From Candidatus Falkowiibacteriota bacterium (lineage in GTDB: Bacteria > Patescibacteriota > Patescibacteriia > UBA11705 > JABHMO01), in NCBI GenBank assembly GCA_016214755.1, contig JACRNX010000043.1:1-36961 (forward strand): a DNA stretch of 36,961 nucleotides. Reading direction: 5' to 3'. The translations under genes and the position numbers were made by a program. The notes beneath the pieces were generated by a model, which saw nothing but the letters and a program-made list of their open reading frames with translations, was not told where the DNA came from and ran no database searches. This document shows, piece by piece, positions 15,523-22,278 of the stretch (positions are counted from its first letter, which is position 1; every line of letters begins with the position of its first letter).

Positions 15523-15840
15523 TCAGCTGATTTTAATGATCTTTACTTTCGTGTATGGCTGGCGATGGCCGACATTGCGGCGATAATGCCCTTTTCTTTT
15601 GAATTTAATCACTGATATTTTTTTATCTCTCGCCTGCTCGATAATTTCACCTTCAACTTTTTCATCTTTGATAAAATGATCGCCGATCTGAATTTTATCT
15701 CCCTTTTCATTAGTCAACAACAAAACATTGCTAAAAATTATTTTTTCTCCTTGCTTGCTATTTAATTTTTCAATTTTAATCACCTGATCTTTTCGAACTT
15801 GATATTGTTTTCCGCCAGTGGCGATGACCGCTATATCCAT
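15523..15840 (-). CDS. rplU: 50S ribosomal protein L21
   Basis: About 105 residues. Signature elements: AVIATGGKQYQVRKDQVIKIEKL at the start (split as AVIATGGKQYQVRKD and the VEKL-like segment), G-KI-FSNVLLL in the middle, then KFKRKGHYRRNVGHRQPYTK near the C-terminus. It binds 23S rRNA. I prefer the ATG at 15840 (MDIAVIATGG) over 15846 by family alignment; neither has a Shine-Dalgarno. rpmA (L27), usually next to rplU, is absent here; an unknown acidic protein gene follows instead. A 6-bp hairpin lies just upstream of the start (15850-15868). Confidence 0.95.
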   Translation of the reverse strand: MDIAVIATGGKQYQVRKDQVIKIEKLNSKQGEKIIFSNVLLLTNEKGDKIQIGDHFIKDEKVEGEIIEQARDKKISVIKFKRKGHYRRNVGHRQPYTKVKIIKIS

Positions 15841-15849
15841 ATTCATGAA

Positions 15850-15868
15850 CGCGTTTTTTGGTAACGCG
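15850..15868 (-). promoter_or_regulatory. Hairpin in the rplU leader
   Basis: CGCGTT (15850-15855) pairs with AACGCG (15863-15868) around a 7-nt loop, ending about 10 nt before the rplU start. L21 operons in some bacteria have structured autoregulatory leaders; whether this short hairpin is one is speculative. Confidence 0.35.
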
Positions 15869-15936
15869 CTTTTAAGGGGAAACGAAAATTTTTATTCCCT
15901 GCTTTATCTGAATCTAATGATATTAAATTTTTTCGA

Positions 15937-17049
15937 TTAAGTCAAGCCCATTCCATTCAATTTTTTCCTTCTAAATAAATACGCTAAAATTAGCAGGAAA
16001 ATAATCAATGCCACGATCGCGATCAACAACAGTGCCATGTTTATCTCCTGCAAATAATAAGCGATAATGCCAAAAATTACGGCCATTGAATAAAAAAACA
16101 ATACTGCTCTTTTGACCGAGAAACCAGCTTCAAGCAATCGGTGATGGAGATGCTGGCGGTCAGCGGATAGAAACGGCGATTTTTTCCCAATCATTCTGCG
16201 CGCGATCGTCCACAAGACATCAAGAACTGGAATGCTCATCAGCATCAAAGTGACGCCGACTTTACTGCCGCTGACGATGGAAAGCGCGCCGAGCAAAAAA
16301 CCAGCCATTGTGCTGCCGCCTTCGCCAAAAAAAATCGAGGCCGGATGGAAATTAAATACCAAAAATCCGGCAAAAATTCCGACAATAATTATCGCCAGCA
16401 GAGCGACGTCATATTGCACGATTTCGCCTTTATTCAAACTCGTCAGAAACACGAAAACGCCGCCAATGACGGCCATGCCCGAAACCAAACCATCTAAACC
16501 GTCCAGCAATTTGGTCGTGTACATCATCGCCAATAACCAAAAGAAAGTGAAAAAATCAGCGAGCAAAGTTATTTTATACGGAAAACCATGGTACCAAAAA
16601 AGCGTGTATTGATATTCATCAAGATAAACCAAGCCCTGGCCGAAAGGATTAGTAATCCAATCAATGCCGATGCCGCAGATAATCACGCTGGCGATGGCGC
16701 CGATTGGCCAGATAATTTGCCACTTTGGCTTCAAGTCATATTTATCATCGAGAAACCCGCCGATAAGCAAAAATATCGTGCCGATAGAAATGCCGAATAA
16801 GTTGCGCAGAGTAATCGTGTCGCCGGTTAAATTCTTGGTGACTAAAGCGTAAAAAAGCAAAAGCGCGTTAAAAACGAAAAAGATCGCCAACCCGCCGAGC
16901 AATGGCGTCGGTTTTTTGTGAACTTTTCGTTCGCGGTCAGGATAATCAATAACTTTCAATTTTCTGGCAAGCCAAATAACAGCCGGAACAATCAAGAGCG
17001 ACAGTAAAAACGACAATCCTAAAGCGATGATATAATCATAGCTGTTCAT
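15937..17049 (-). CDS. WecA/TagO-type undecaprenyl-phosphate sugar-1-phosphate transferase
   Basis: Polytopic membrane enzyme (about 10-11 hydrophobic segments) of the MraY/WecA family. It transfers a HexNAc-1-phosphate from UDP-sugar to undecaprenyl phosphate, starting cell-surface glycan synthesis. Seen: ERKVHKKPTPLLGGLAIF, FLDDKYDLKPKWQ (the DD motif), NLLDGLDG-like KLLDGLDGLVSGMAV, FNFHPASIFFGEGGST, and the His-rich loop SADRQHLHHRLLEAGFS that marks WecA/TagO rather than MraY. The usual GDxGS metal motif reads GEGGS (Asp to Glu). I chose ATG 17049 (MNSYDYII). A longer frame needs TTG at 17106, and an AAAGGAG lies ~20 nt upstream, too far to be standard. Confidence 0.85.
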   Translation of the reverse strand: MNSYDYIIALGLSFLLSLLIVPAVIWLARKLKVIDYPDRERKVHKKPTPLLGGLAIFFVFNALLLFYALVTKNLTGDTITLRNLFGISIGTIFLLIGGFLDDKYDLKPKWQIIWPIGAIASVIICGIGIDWITNPFGQGLVYLDEYQYTLFWYHGFPYKITLLADFFTFFWLLAMMYTTKLLDGLDGLVSGMAVIGGVFVFLTSLNKGEIVQYDVALLAIIIVGIFAGFLVFNFHPASIFFGEGGSTMAGFLLGALSIVSGSKVGVTLMLMSIPVLDVLWTIARRMIGKKSPFLSADRQHLHHRLLEAGFSVKRAVLFFYSMAVIFGIIAYYLQEINMALLLIAIVALIIFLLILAYLFRRKKLNGMGLT

Positions 17050-17115
17050 AATTTTTTGGAAGCTGTCTCCTTTTTCAAGTTTAGCTGAATTCAATTGATT
17101 TGACAAATTACGGTA

Positions 17116-17144
17116 TTGACTTTCCTGACACGATTTGCTATTAT
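17116..17144 (+). promoter_or_regulatory. Sigma70-type promoter for the small membrane protein gene
   Basis: -35 TTGACT (17116-17121), 17-bp spacer, -10 TATTAT (17139-17144). It is followed ~40 nt later by AAAAGGAGGA and the start codon. Confidence 0.8.
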
Positions 17145-17196
17145 TAAACTTCTGTTCTTTTCACTTTAATAGACGGCAAGAAAAGGAGGAATAGTG

Positions 17197-17466
17197 ATGT
17201 GGATAATAATTTCACTGGCAATCAGCAATCGGTTAGCGTTGCTAATTATTTACTTGACGACGAACTTCATGGAAAAAGCGTTCAGCGGCTGGTTCTGGCC
17301 GCTGTTGGGCTCGCTCTTCATGCCGTGGACAACTCTCTGGTGCGTCTATGTTCTCAACAACAACGGCTTCACTGACTGGCGGACATTAATTCTCTTTAGC
17401 TGTATAGTCGCTGATTTGGCGCCATATCTAACGGCAATTATGCCGGCAACGCAAACGCGCAAATAA
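17197..17466 (+). CDS. Small integral membrane protein, 89-90 aa, unknown function
   Basis: The start is ATG 17197, or GTG 17194 immediately before it in frame. AAAAGGAGG sits 8-9 nt upstream of the ATG. Three hydrophobic segments are visible (IIISLAISNRLALLIIYLTT, WFWPLLGSLFMPWTTLWCVY, LILFSCIVADLAPYLTAIM). No family is recognised. The gene is a tidy monocistronic unit: consensus promoter at 17116-17144, strong SD, CDS, terminator at 17480-17505. The same arrangement recurs at 27637 and 30830. Being driven by a strong promoter it is probably well expressed. Confidence 0.8.
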   Translation: MWIIISLAISNRLALLIIYLTTNFMEKAFSGWFWPLLGSLFMPWTTLWCVYVLNNNGFTDWRTLILFSCIVADLAPYLTAIMPATQTRK

Positions 17467-17479
17467 CTTTCTTCAAAAT

Positions 17480-17505
17480 AAGACAGACCAAACGCGGCCT
17501 GTCTT
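17480..17505 (+). terminator. Rho-independent terminator
   Basis: AAGACAGACC (17480-17489) / GGCCTGTCTT (17496-17505), one mismatch, followed by TTCTTTTAAC. It lies 13 bp after the small membrane protein stop. Confidence 0.85.
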
Positions 17506-17559
17506 TTCTTTTAACTTTGATTAACGTCTTGTCTTTAATTCGTATTTTTTACTTTTAAC

Positions 17560-17719
17560 ATATGCATATCACGGGATCTTGGGCACTTCGATATACTCAG
17601 TGTAAATTCCGCTTCGCCTTCTTGTCGTTGCGAGGAGCCCCGACGGACGTCGGGGCGACGAAGCAATCCCAGCATCTATAGTCTCGAGATTGCTTCGTCG
17701 TTGCGCTCCTCGCAATGAC
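17560..17719. repeat. Composite repeat and second copy of the GTCRTTGCGAGGAG element
   Basis: 17560-17616 (CATATGCATATCACGGGATC...CTCAGTGTAAATTCCGC) parallels 14646-14740. 17624-17719 has inverted ends GTCGTTGCGAGGAG/CTCCTCGCAATGAC, an inner CCCCGACGGACGTCGGGG palindrome, and the same CTATAGTCTCGAGATTGC core as 13776-13894. No gene lies between 17506 and 17760. Confidence 0.85.
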
Positions 17720-17760
17720 GGTGTCGCTCCTCCCCGACGGACGTCAAAGAGTTTCCAACG

Positions 17761-20583
17761 TTAAATTTCCTCTGCTTTTTCAATCCTTAGCCTCCCTCCA
17801 ACCTCCAAAATAACCTTATCCCGCCGCTTTATTTCGCCGCGCAAGAGATAATTCGCCAAAGCGTCGTCAACATGTTCTTGAATCACGCGGCGCAAAGGAC
17901 GGGCGCCGAATTTCGGGTCAAAACCCAATTCCGCCAGCTCGGCGACTGCTTCGTCTTCTGTTTGAAATTCAATGCCTTTATCAGCCAATTGTTTAATAAC
18001 TTGATTCAAAAGCAAATGGGCGATGCGGATAACCGCCACCATGGAAAGCGGCTTGAAAACCACCACACCGTCGAACCGATTTAAAAATTCCGGTTGAAAA
18101 TAATCGCGCAACTTCTCCTCCAATAAATTTTTCCTTATTTCCTCCGCTGGCGCGCCTCTTTTTATTTCGTCTTGAATAAATTGAGCGCCGGCATTGGTCG
18201 TCATTATTATAATCGTGTTGGTAAAATCAATCGTCCGGCCGGCCGCGTCCGTCAATCGTCCATCGTCCAAGACCTGCAAAAATAAATTCAAAATATCAGG
18301 ATGAGCTTTTTCAACTTCATCAAACAGGATGAGACAAAACGGTTTTTTTCTGATTGCTTCGGTCAACAGTCCCGGATTCGAGCCATGGCCAATCAGCCGA
18401 TTGACGCTTCCCGACGTCTGATATTCCGACATATCAAAACGAACCATATTTTTTTCATCGCCGAAATAAACGCTGGCCACGGTTTTCGCCAATTCTGTTT
18501 TACCCACACCAGTGGGACCGAGAAACAGCAAACCAGCGATCGGCCTTTTACCCTCGCGCAGCGACAGCCGCGCGCGACGCAAACTGGCGGCCACGATTTT
18601 CACTGCTTCATCTTGCTCAATTATCCGTTCTTGAATTTTTTCTTCAAGGTTCAACAATTTCTCGGTTTCTTTTTCCGTGATCGCGGTCAAAGGAATTTTC
18701 GTCATTCCAGAAATAATTTCAGCCACATCTTCCGCCAGCACGATTTTATTCTCACCGCGCTCTTGTTTGACTTTAATTCCCGCTTGTTCCAAAATTCCAA
18801 TCGCTTTTTGCGGCAGATATCGCTCGTGAATGTATTTCGCGGACAACACGGCCGCCTGTTCAATGGCGCCGTATGAAAAATAAACTTTGTTTTGATATTC
18901 AATCGGCCCGCTCTTCGCTTCGAGCACGCAAATCGCGTCGTTCAGTTCCAATTCTTCGATTTTAACCGGCTGGAACGCCGCCGCCAAGCTTTTATTTTCA
19001 ATCGCAGACGCGAACCCTTCGTTGGTGGTCGTCGCTAAGCAATAAAATAATCCTTTGGCCATAAATTCAGCGAAAACTTCCGCCATATCTAAACTGCTTT
19101 CCGCGCCAACGCCTATGCCATAAAGCAAATGCGCGTTTTCAATCACTAAAACAATATTGCCCGCTTCCACGATTTCATTCACCGCGTTAATCAGCCGCTC
19201 TTCCGCGCCAGACGGCCCGACGCCGGCGACCAACGCTGAAACATTCAAGCTGACTAACCGCTTGTCGCGCAAAATCTCTGGCACGTCTTCCGCGACCATT
19301 TTTTCCGCCAACCCTTGGATTATCGCGCTCTTGCCGACGCCGACAGGGCCGACCAGCAGAGCGCCTTGGCGGCTGGCTTCGAATATCCTGAATATCTTTT
19401 CAAATTCTTTTTCACGGCCGAGGCACGGAAAAAATCGGCCGTATTTCGCCGCCAAAGTTAAGTCCTCGCTGAACTGATCTAAATATGGCGTAGCGACAGC
19501 AGTCATCGCTCGGTCAATGCCTCTTTTCGGTTTATATCGGGCGCGCGCCCTGAATCGGCCCAAACGCTGCCGGAGTGATTCTTGGATTCGAATCCAAGCA
19601 ACAACATTTTTTAACTTTTGAAAATTAACGTCAAAGTCCGTCAAAATATCTTTTATCGTGTCGTCTTCCGCCATAGCCATCTTTTCCGGCGACGCGAAAG
19701 CCAGAATCAAATCATCAAGTTCAACATTTTTTTTGCCGGCCTCATGCGCTTCGGTGTACGCCAGCAGTAAAAGTTGCGTGAACGCGGACGTAAAAACCGG
19801 ATTGCCGCCGCGGCCGATTGTCCGCTCATGCAAATGACGGCTGATTTTCTGTTTGAATAATTCAAAATTTATTCCCAGCCGCGCCAAAATAATCGCTGAT
19901 TTATCAAAATGAAACAAAACGCCGAGCAAGTGCATTGGCAATACTTCATGACTTTCAAAATGCCGCGCCAATTCCCACGCCGCCTGCACCGCCCTGAATG
20001 TTTCTTCGGCGAAAGCGCGGGAGACATCAATCAACTGACCTGACCTGGATTCCACGTCGCGCCACGATATCAGCGCTGGTGCGGAGAGAGAGCTATTGCC
20101 GAATTGCTTGGCGACAACGTTTGCTTTTTTTGAAGTTTCTTGTTCCAGCCGATAATACAAATATAAATCTAACAACAGTGTCAACCAGAAATAAAATTTT
20201 TCCGGCCGCCCGGGCGCGAGCCAGTATTTAATTGAAAAAAATGACTGAAAATTATCCAAATAACCGAGATACGCCATTAGCGCTATTCCGGACAGACCAA
20301 TTACCCCCAAGGCGACATTGATAATCATTCTTACTTTGCGGGTAATTTTTTCGTACAGTAAACTTTCAGGACTGAACAACAAGCCCCAATATAAAATTTT
20401 ATCCTGCAGAGGAAGAACGACTTCGCGTCCAGAGCAGACAGAACAACCCGCGCCAGCGCTTCCGACGTCTTTGCAGGAAGGACAAACGAGAAAATTTAAT
20501 TTTGTTTTTGCTGGATTTGACACAAAGAAAGGATACTTAATAATAAACAGTCGGATGACGGAAACTTCGATAAAGGAACGCAT
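17761..20583 (-). CDS. Membrane-anchored ClpA/B/C-like double AAA+ unfoldase with zinc ribbon
   Basis: 940 residues. N-terminal CPSC...CSVC zinc ribbon (~34-50), two membrane segments (~85-105 and ~130-145), then a Clp N-like helical pair (FEETFRAVQAAWELARHFES..VLPMHLLGVL, ~190-330). D1 AAA+ has Walker A GPVGVGKS (~412), but Walker B reads VLVIENAH (~478-486), where DE is expected, so D1 hydrolysis is probably lost. D2 is intact: GPTGVGKT (~688), LILFDEVEKAH (~750), plus the C-terminal small domain FDPKFGARPLRRVIQ. I see no (L/I/V)GF ClpP-docking tripeptide in the expected D2 loop, suggesting a disaggregase/unfoldase or a different partner. The ATG 20583 lies inside a REP palindrome; GTG 20523 is an alternative. 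It starts 31 nt after the small membrane protein gene upstream. Confidence 0.88.
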   Translation of the reverse strand: MRSFIEVSVIRLFIIKYPFFVSNPAKTKLNFLVCPSCKDVGSAGAGCSVCSGREVVLPLQDKILYWGLLFSPESLLYEKITRKVRMIINVALGVIGLSGIALMAYLGYLDNFQSFFSIKYWLAPGRPEKFYFWLTLLLDLYLYYRLEQETSKKANVVAKQFGNSSLSAPALISWRDVESRSGQLIDVSRAFAEETFRAVQAAWELARHFESHEVLPMHLLGVLFHFDKSAIILARLGINFELFKQKISRHLHERTIGRGGNPVFTSAFTQLLLLAYTEAHEAGKKNVELDDLILAFASPEKMAMAEDDTIKDILTDFDVNFQKLKNVVAWIRIQESLRQRLGRFRARARYKPKRGIDRAMTAVATPYLDQFSEDLTLAAKYGRFFPCLGREKEFEKIFRIFEASRQGALLVGPVGVGKSAIIQGLAEKMVAEDVPEILRDKRLVSLNVSALVAGVGPSGAEERLINAVNEIVEAGNIVLVIENAHLLYGIGVGAESSLDMAEVFAEFMAKGLFYCLATTTNEGFASAIENKSLAAAFQPVKIEELELNDAICVLEAKSGPIEYQNKVYFSYGAIEQAAVLSAKYIHERYLPQKAIGILEQAGIKVKQERGENKIVLAEDVAEIISGMTKIPLTAITEKETEKLLNLEEKIQERIIEQDEAVKIVAASLRRARLSLREGKRPIAGLLFLGPTGVGKTELAKTVASVYFGDEKNMVRFDMSEYQTSGSVNRLIGHGSNPGLLTEAIRKKPFCLILFDEVEKAHPDILNLFLQVLDDGRLTDAAGRTIDFTNTIIIMTTNAGAQFIQDEIKRGAPAEEIRKNLLEEKLRDYFQPEFLNRFDGVVVFKPLSMVAVIRIAHLLLNQVIKQLADKGIEFQTEDEAVAELAELGFDPKFGARPLRRVIQEHVDDALANYLLRGEIKRRDKVILEVGGRLRIEKAEEI

Positions 20584-20594
20584 ATATGCGTTCC
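20575..20594. repeat. Perfect 20-bp palindrome overlapping the Clp-like gene start
   Basis: GGAACGCATATATGCGTTCC, the same core as at 22998-23025 and related to 12046-12069 and 23041-23064. The annotated ATG of the Clp-like gene is inside it. Confidence 0.9.
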
Positions 20595-20614
20595 CTACTT
20601 TCGACTTCTAACCT

Positions 20615-20986
20615 CTAACCTCTTATATTGAAAAGCATCAACGCGATTAAGCATATCGGCAATGCTAACCAAATTACGAACACAAGCCCCGCGAATATGA
20701 ACCAAAATGAAAATATTATCGAACGAAAAACAATCTGCGCCAAGCGCATAAAAAAACTGATAATCCTGCCGTCCCAGCTATATTGCCCGTACATCGGCTT
20801 GAATATGTTTTTGAACCAGACGTCGAGCGACAGCTCGTCGTTCGCCTGCGATAAAGTATCTAAAAAACGACTTGCCGCTTTTTTCACGCCGCTCGAGTAC
20901 CACCATATCGGCCAATACAAAATGTCAAAAATAATATCGCGAAAAATAAATTTTATTGATTTAACGACAACGCTTTCTTGAATCAT
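20615..20986 (-). CDS. Small conserved membrane protein upstream of the Clp-like gene, 123 aa
   Basis: Two hydrophobic regions (FDILYWPIWWYSSG near 20-33, and IIFSFWFIFAGLVFVIWLALPICLIALMLF split over ~90-119) flank a soluble loop with FKPMYGQYSWDGRIISFFMRL. From memory, similar small proteins precede the membrane-anchored Clp-like gene in other Patescibacteria, suggesting a partner or adaptor of that AAA+ protein; this is inference. The stop is 31 bp before the Clp-like start, so the two probably share a transcript. No Shine-Dalgarno precedes the ATG. Confidence 0.75.
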   Translation of the reverse strand: MIQESVVVKSIKFIFRDIIFDILYWPIWWYSSGVKKAASRFLDTLSQANDELSLDVWFKNIFKPMYGQYSWDGRIISFFMRLAQIVFRSIIFSFWFIFAGLVFVIWLALPICLIALMLFNIRG

Positions 20987-21063
20987 AATTAATTTATACT
21001 TTTCTGGAATTTATTATACCACAAATAAAGAAATGATGAAATAAAGTTTGGAATTAATAGGCA

Positions 21064-21140
21064 GTAAATAGAAAGTAGAATCTAGAAAATAGAAAAGCGC
21101 TCTCTAACAAACTTCTATTTTCTATTTTCTACTTTCTAAA
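21064..21140. repeat. AAATAGAAAGTAGAATCTAG inverted repeat
   Basis: TAGAAAGTAGAATCTAGAAAATAGAA-type sequence (21069-21095) is mirrored by TTCTATTTTCTA...TACTTTCTA (21113-21138). The same unit occurs at 36384-36422 and, inverted, at 31199-31229. It lies just beyond the terminator of the ~1-kb RNA. Confidence 0.75.
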
Positions 21141-21157
21141 TTCTGTTTAAAATAAAG

Positions 21158-21185
21158 AAGGGAACCCGTCATGCCGGACTCCCTT
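21158..21185 (-). terminator. Terminator of the ~1-kb RNA
   Basis: On the minus strand AAGGGAGTCCG and CGGGTTCCCTT form an 11-bp stem with two G-U pairs and a 6-nt loop. It is followed by CTTTATTTTAAAC. Confidence 0.85.
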
Positions 21186-21544
21186 GTTTGTGTGGTTTGC
21201 AGTCGCTATGGCCGCTCTTATTCAGATTGGCCCAGACCCAATACCCAACTGCTTTTACCATCAAAGTAGTGATTAGAAAACTCGCTGGAAACTCTCAAAG
21301 CCATCGCTGACTTTGAGCCCAAACAGACTTTACGGGTAGGCCTAAGCCCTTTTAATGGGAAGACCTCTTACGAGGATCTCCTCACCCAAAATCCGTCTGG
21401 ATTTCTTAAGTTTCCTTTGAATTCCCTCTTCTCTACTTACCGAGAAATTTCATCTGCCTCGCGGCTGAATTACATTTCCCGATCCAGCATCTCTCCTTTG
21501 TCTTCTCGACATTCTTTCTTCAAGTACGACTAATGACGATTTTG

Positions 21545-21655
21545 GTTCTTCAACGCCTTTGATTTGCCGAACTAACTCGACATGAAGTAAAAGTTTGGAC
21601 TTGCGTCTTTGCTTTCGCTCCTTGCTCTGTTAGTTCCTTGAACCATCGGCTCCAG
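21545..21655 (-). repeat. RNA module B of the ~1-kb RNA (second copy)
   Basis: In the transcript: CTGGAGCCGATGG, helix GAACTAAC (21636-21629) with GTTAGTTC (21576-21569), hairpin GAC-GCAA-GTC (21607-21598) with a GNRA loop, and CCAAACT. It ends GCAAATCAAAGGCGTTGAA. Homologous to module A over its whole length. Confidence 0.8.
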
Positions 21656-21699
21656 ACCTCAATCAATCATCAATCAACTATTCAAATGACTATCTAAAT

Positions 21700-21815
21700 C
21701 TTTCATTGCCTCTGATTTTCCGAACTGACTCGGCTTGAAACTTGAGTTTGGACTTTCGCCCACTCCCTTGCTTCTCACTTTATCAGTTCTTCCGATCATC
21801 AGCTCCAGATTCAGA
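21700..21815 (-). repeat. RNA module A of the ~1-kb RNA (first copy)
   Basis: In the transcript: CTGGAGCTGATGATC, helix GAACTGAT (21789-21782) with GTCAGTTC (21729-21722), hairpin GGC-GAAA-GTC (21760-21751) with a GNRA loop, and CCAAACT. It ends GAAAATCAGAGGCAATGAA. Helix positions differ from module B by pair-preserving changes. Confidence 0.8.
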
Positions 21816-22159
21816 TTGGCCATCTGTTTGAAGAAAAAACCCTTTCGCTGGCTTGACTCATAATCAAGTTCTGTCTAACCTCTTGACTTTTGAGCTTCAA
21901 GAAAAGTTCCGCCTAACATTTCGATTAAGATTTTTTGACATGTTGCCACGCCCATCATCTCTTTCGTCACGTTAAGTTTCACCTTGCTTGACTCCCTTGG
22001 TCTTAAGGCTAAACTTCCTTCAACTACGAATCGCCCCAGTTACCTTTTGACATTAGAAAAATGTGTTGATGGTGCAAATAGCTGGTTTCGACTAATTTTC
22101 ATAGCCGGCCTTTCTACCTGCCACAGTCTTGTAAAGAGCTTTTCGCGACTGCAATAGCA

Positions 22160-22188
22160 ATGATACACCAATAAAAAAAAGGCGTCAA
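22160..22188 (-). promoter_or_regulatory. Sigma70-type promoter of the ~1-kb RNA
   Basis: -35 TTGACG (22188-22183), exactly 17 bp, -10 TATCAT (22165-22160). The predicted +1 near 22153 coincides with the 5' strand of the RNA closing helix. Confidence 0.88.
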
Positions 22189-22278
22189 ATGCCCCCTGTG
22201 GATAACTTTTACAAGTCAGAAATCGGAAATCAGAGGTCAAAAGTCAGAATTTAAATCCTGTCCCCTAAACGTTTGTTT

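Larger units (their letters stand above)
21148..22153 (-). ncRNA. ~1-kb structured noncoding RNA gene, unidentified family
   Basis: A 1.29-kb gap without a gene is, on the minus strand, a complete transcription unit: promoter TTGACG-17-TATCAT (22188-22160), predicted start ~22153, terminator hairpin at 21185-21158. The first ten nucleotides TTGCAGTCGC (22154-22145) are perfectly complementary to GCGACTGCAA (21206-21197) just before the terminator, closing ~950 nt into one domain. Internal helices include AAGTTT-CCTT/AAGG-AAACTT (near 22014-21968), CTTGA/TCAAG near 21866, CTCAAAG/CTTTGAG (21317-21294) and CAGAC/GTCTG. Two homologous ~115-nt modules (about 21815-21700 and 21655-21545) show compensatory base changes. 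No ORF of significance exists. It resembles large ornate bacterial RNAs (OLE, GOLLD, ROOL) only in general style; I could not match it to RNase P, tmRNA, 6S or an intron. Confidence 0.85.

Noticed and set aside
18301-18876. 191-codon plus-strand ORF
   Set aside because: Antisense shadow of the Clp-like gene. Likewise 33580-34116 over the TSP3/PKD gene and 12777-13289 over dnaB.
21148-22153. ~1-kb RNA as RNase P RNA or tmRNA
   Set aside because: Too long; no ACAGAA/GGUAAGAGC blocks of RNase P and no Ala-tRNA-like ends or tag ORF of tmRNA were found by eye. cmscan should confirm.
22040-22240. 66-codon minus-strand ORF in the 20987-22278 gap
   Set aside because: Its ATG is upstream of the ncRNA promoter, it has no SD, and the product has no family resemblance. 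The region is better explained by the RNA gene.
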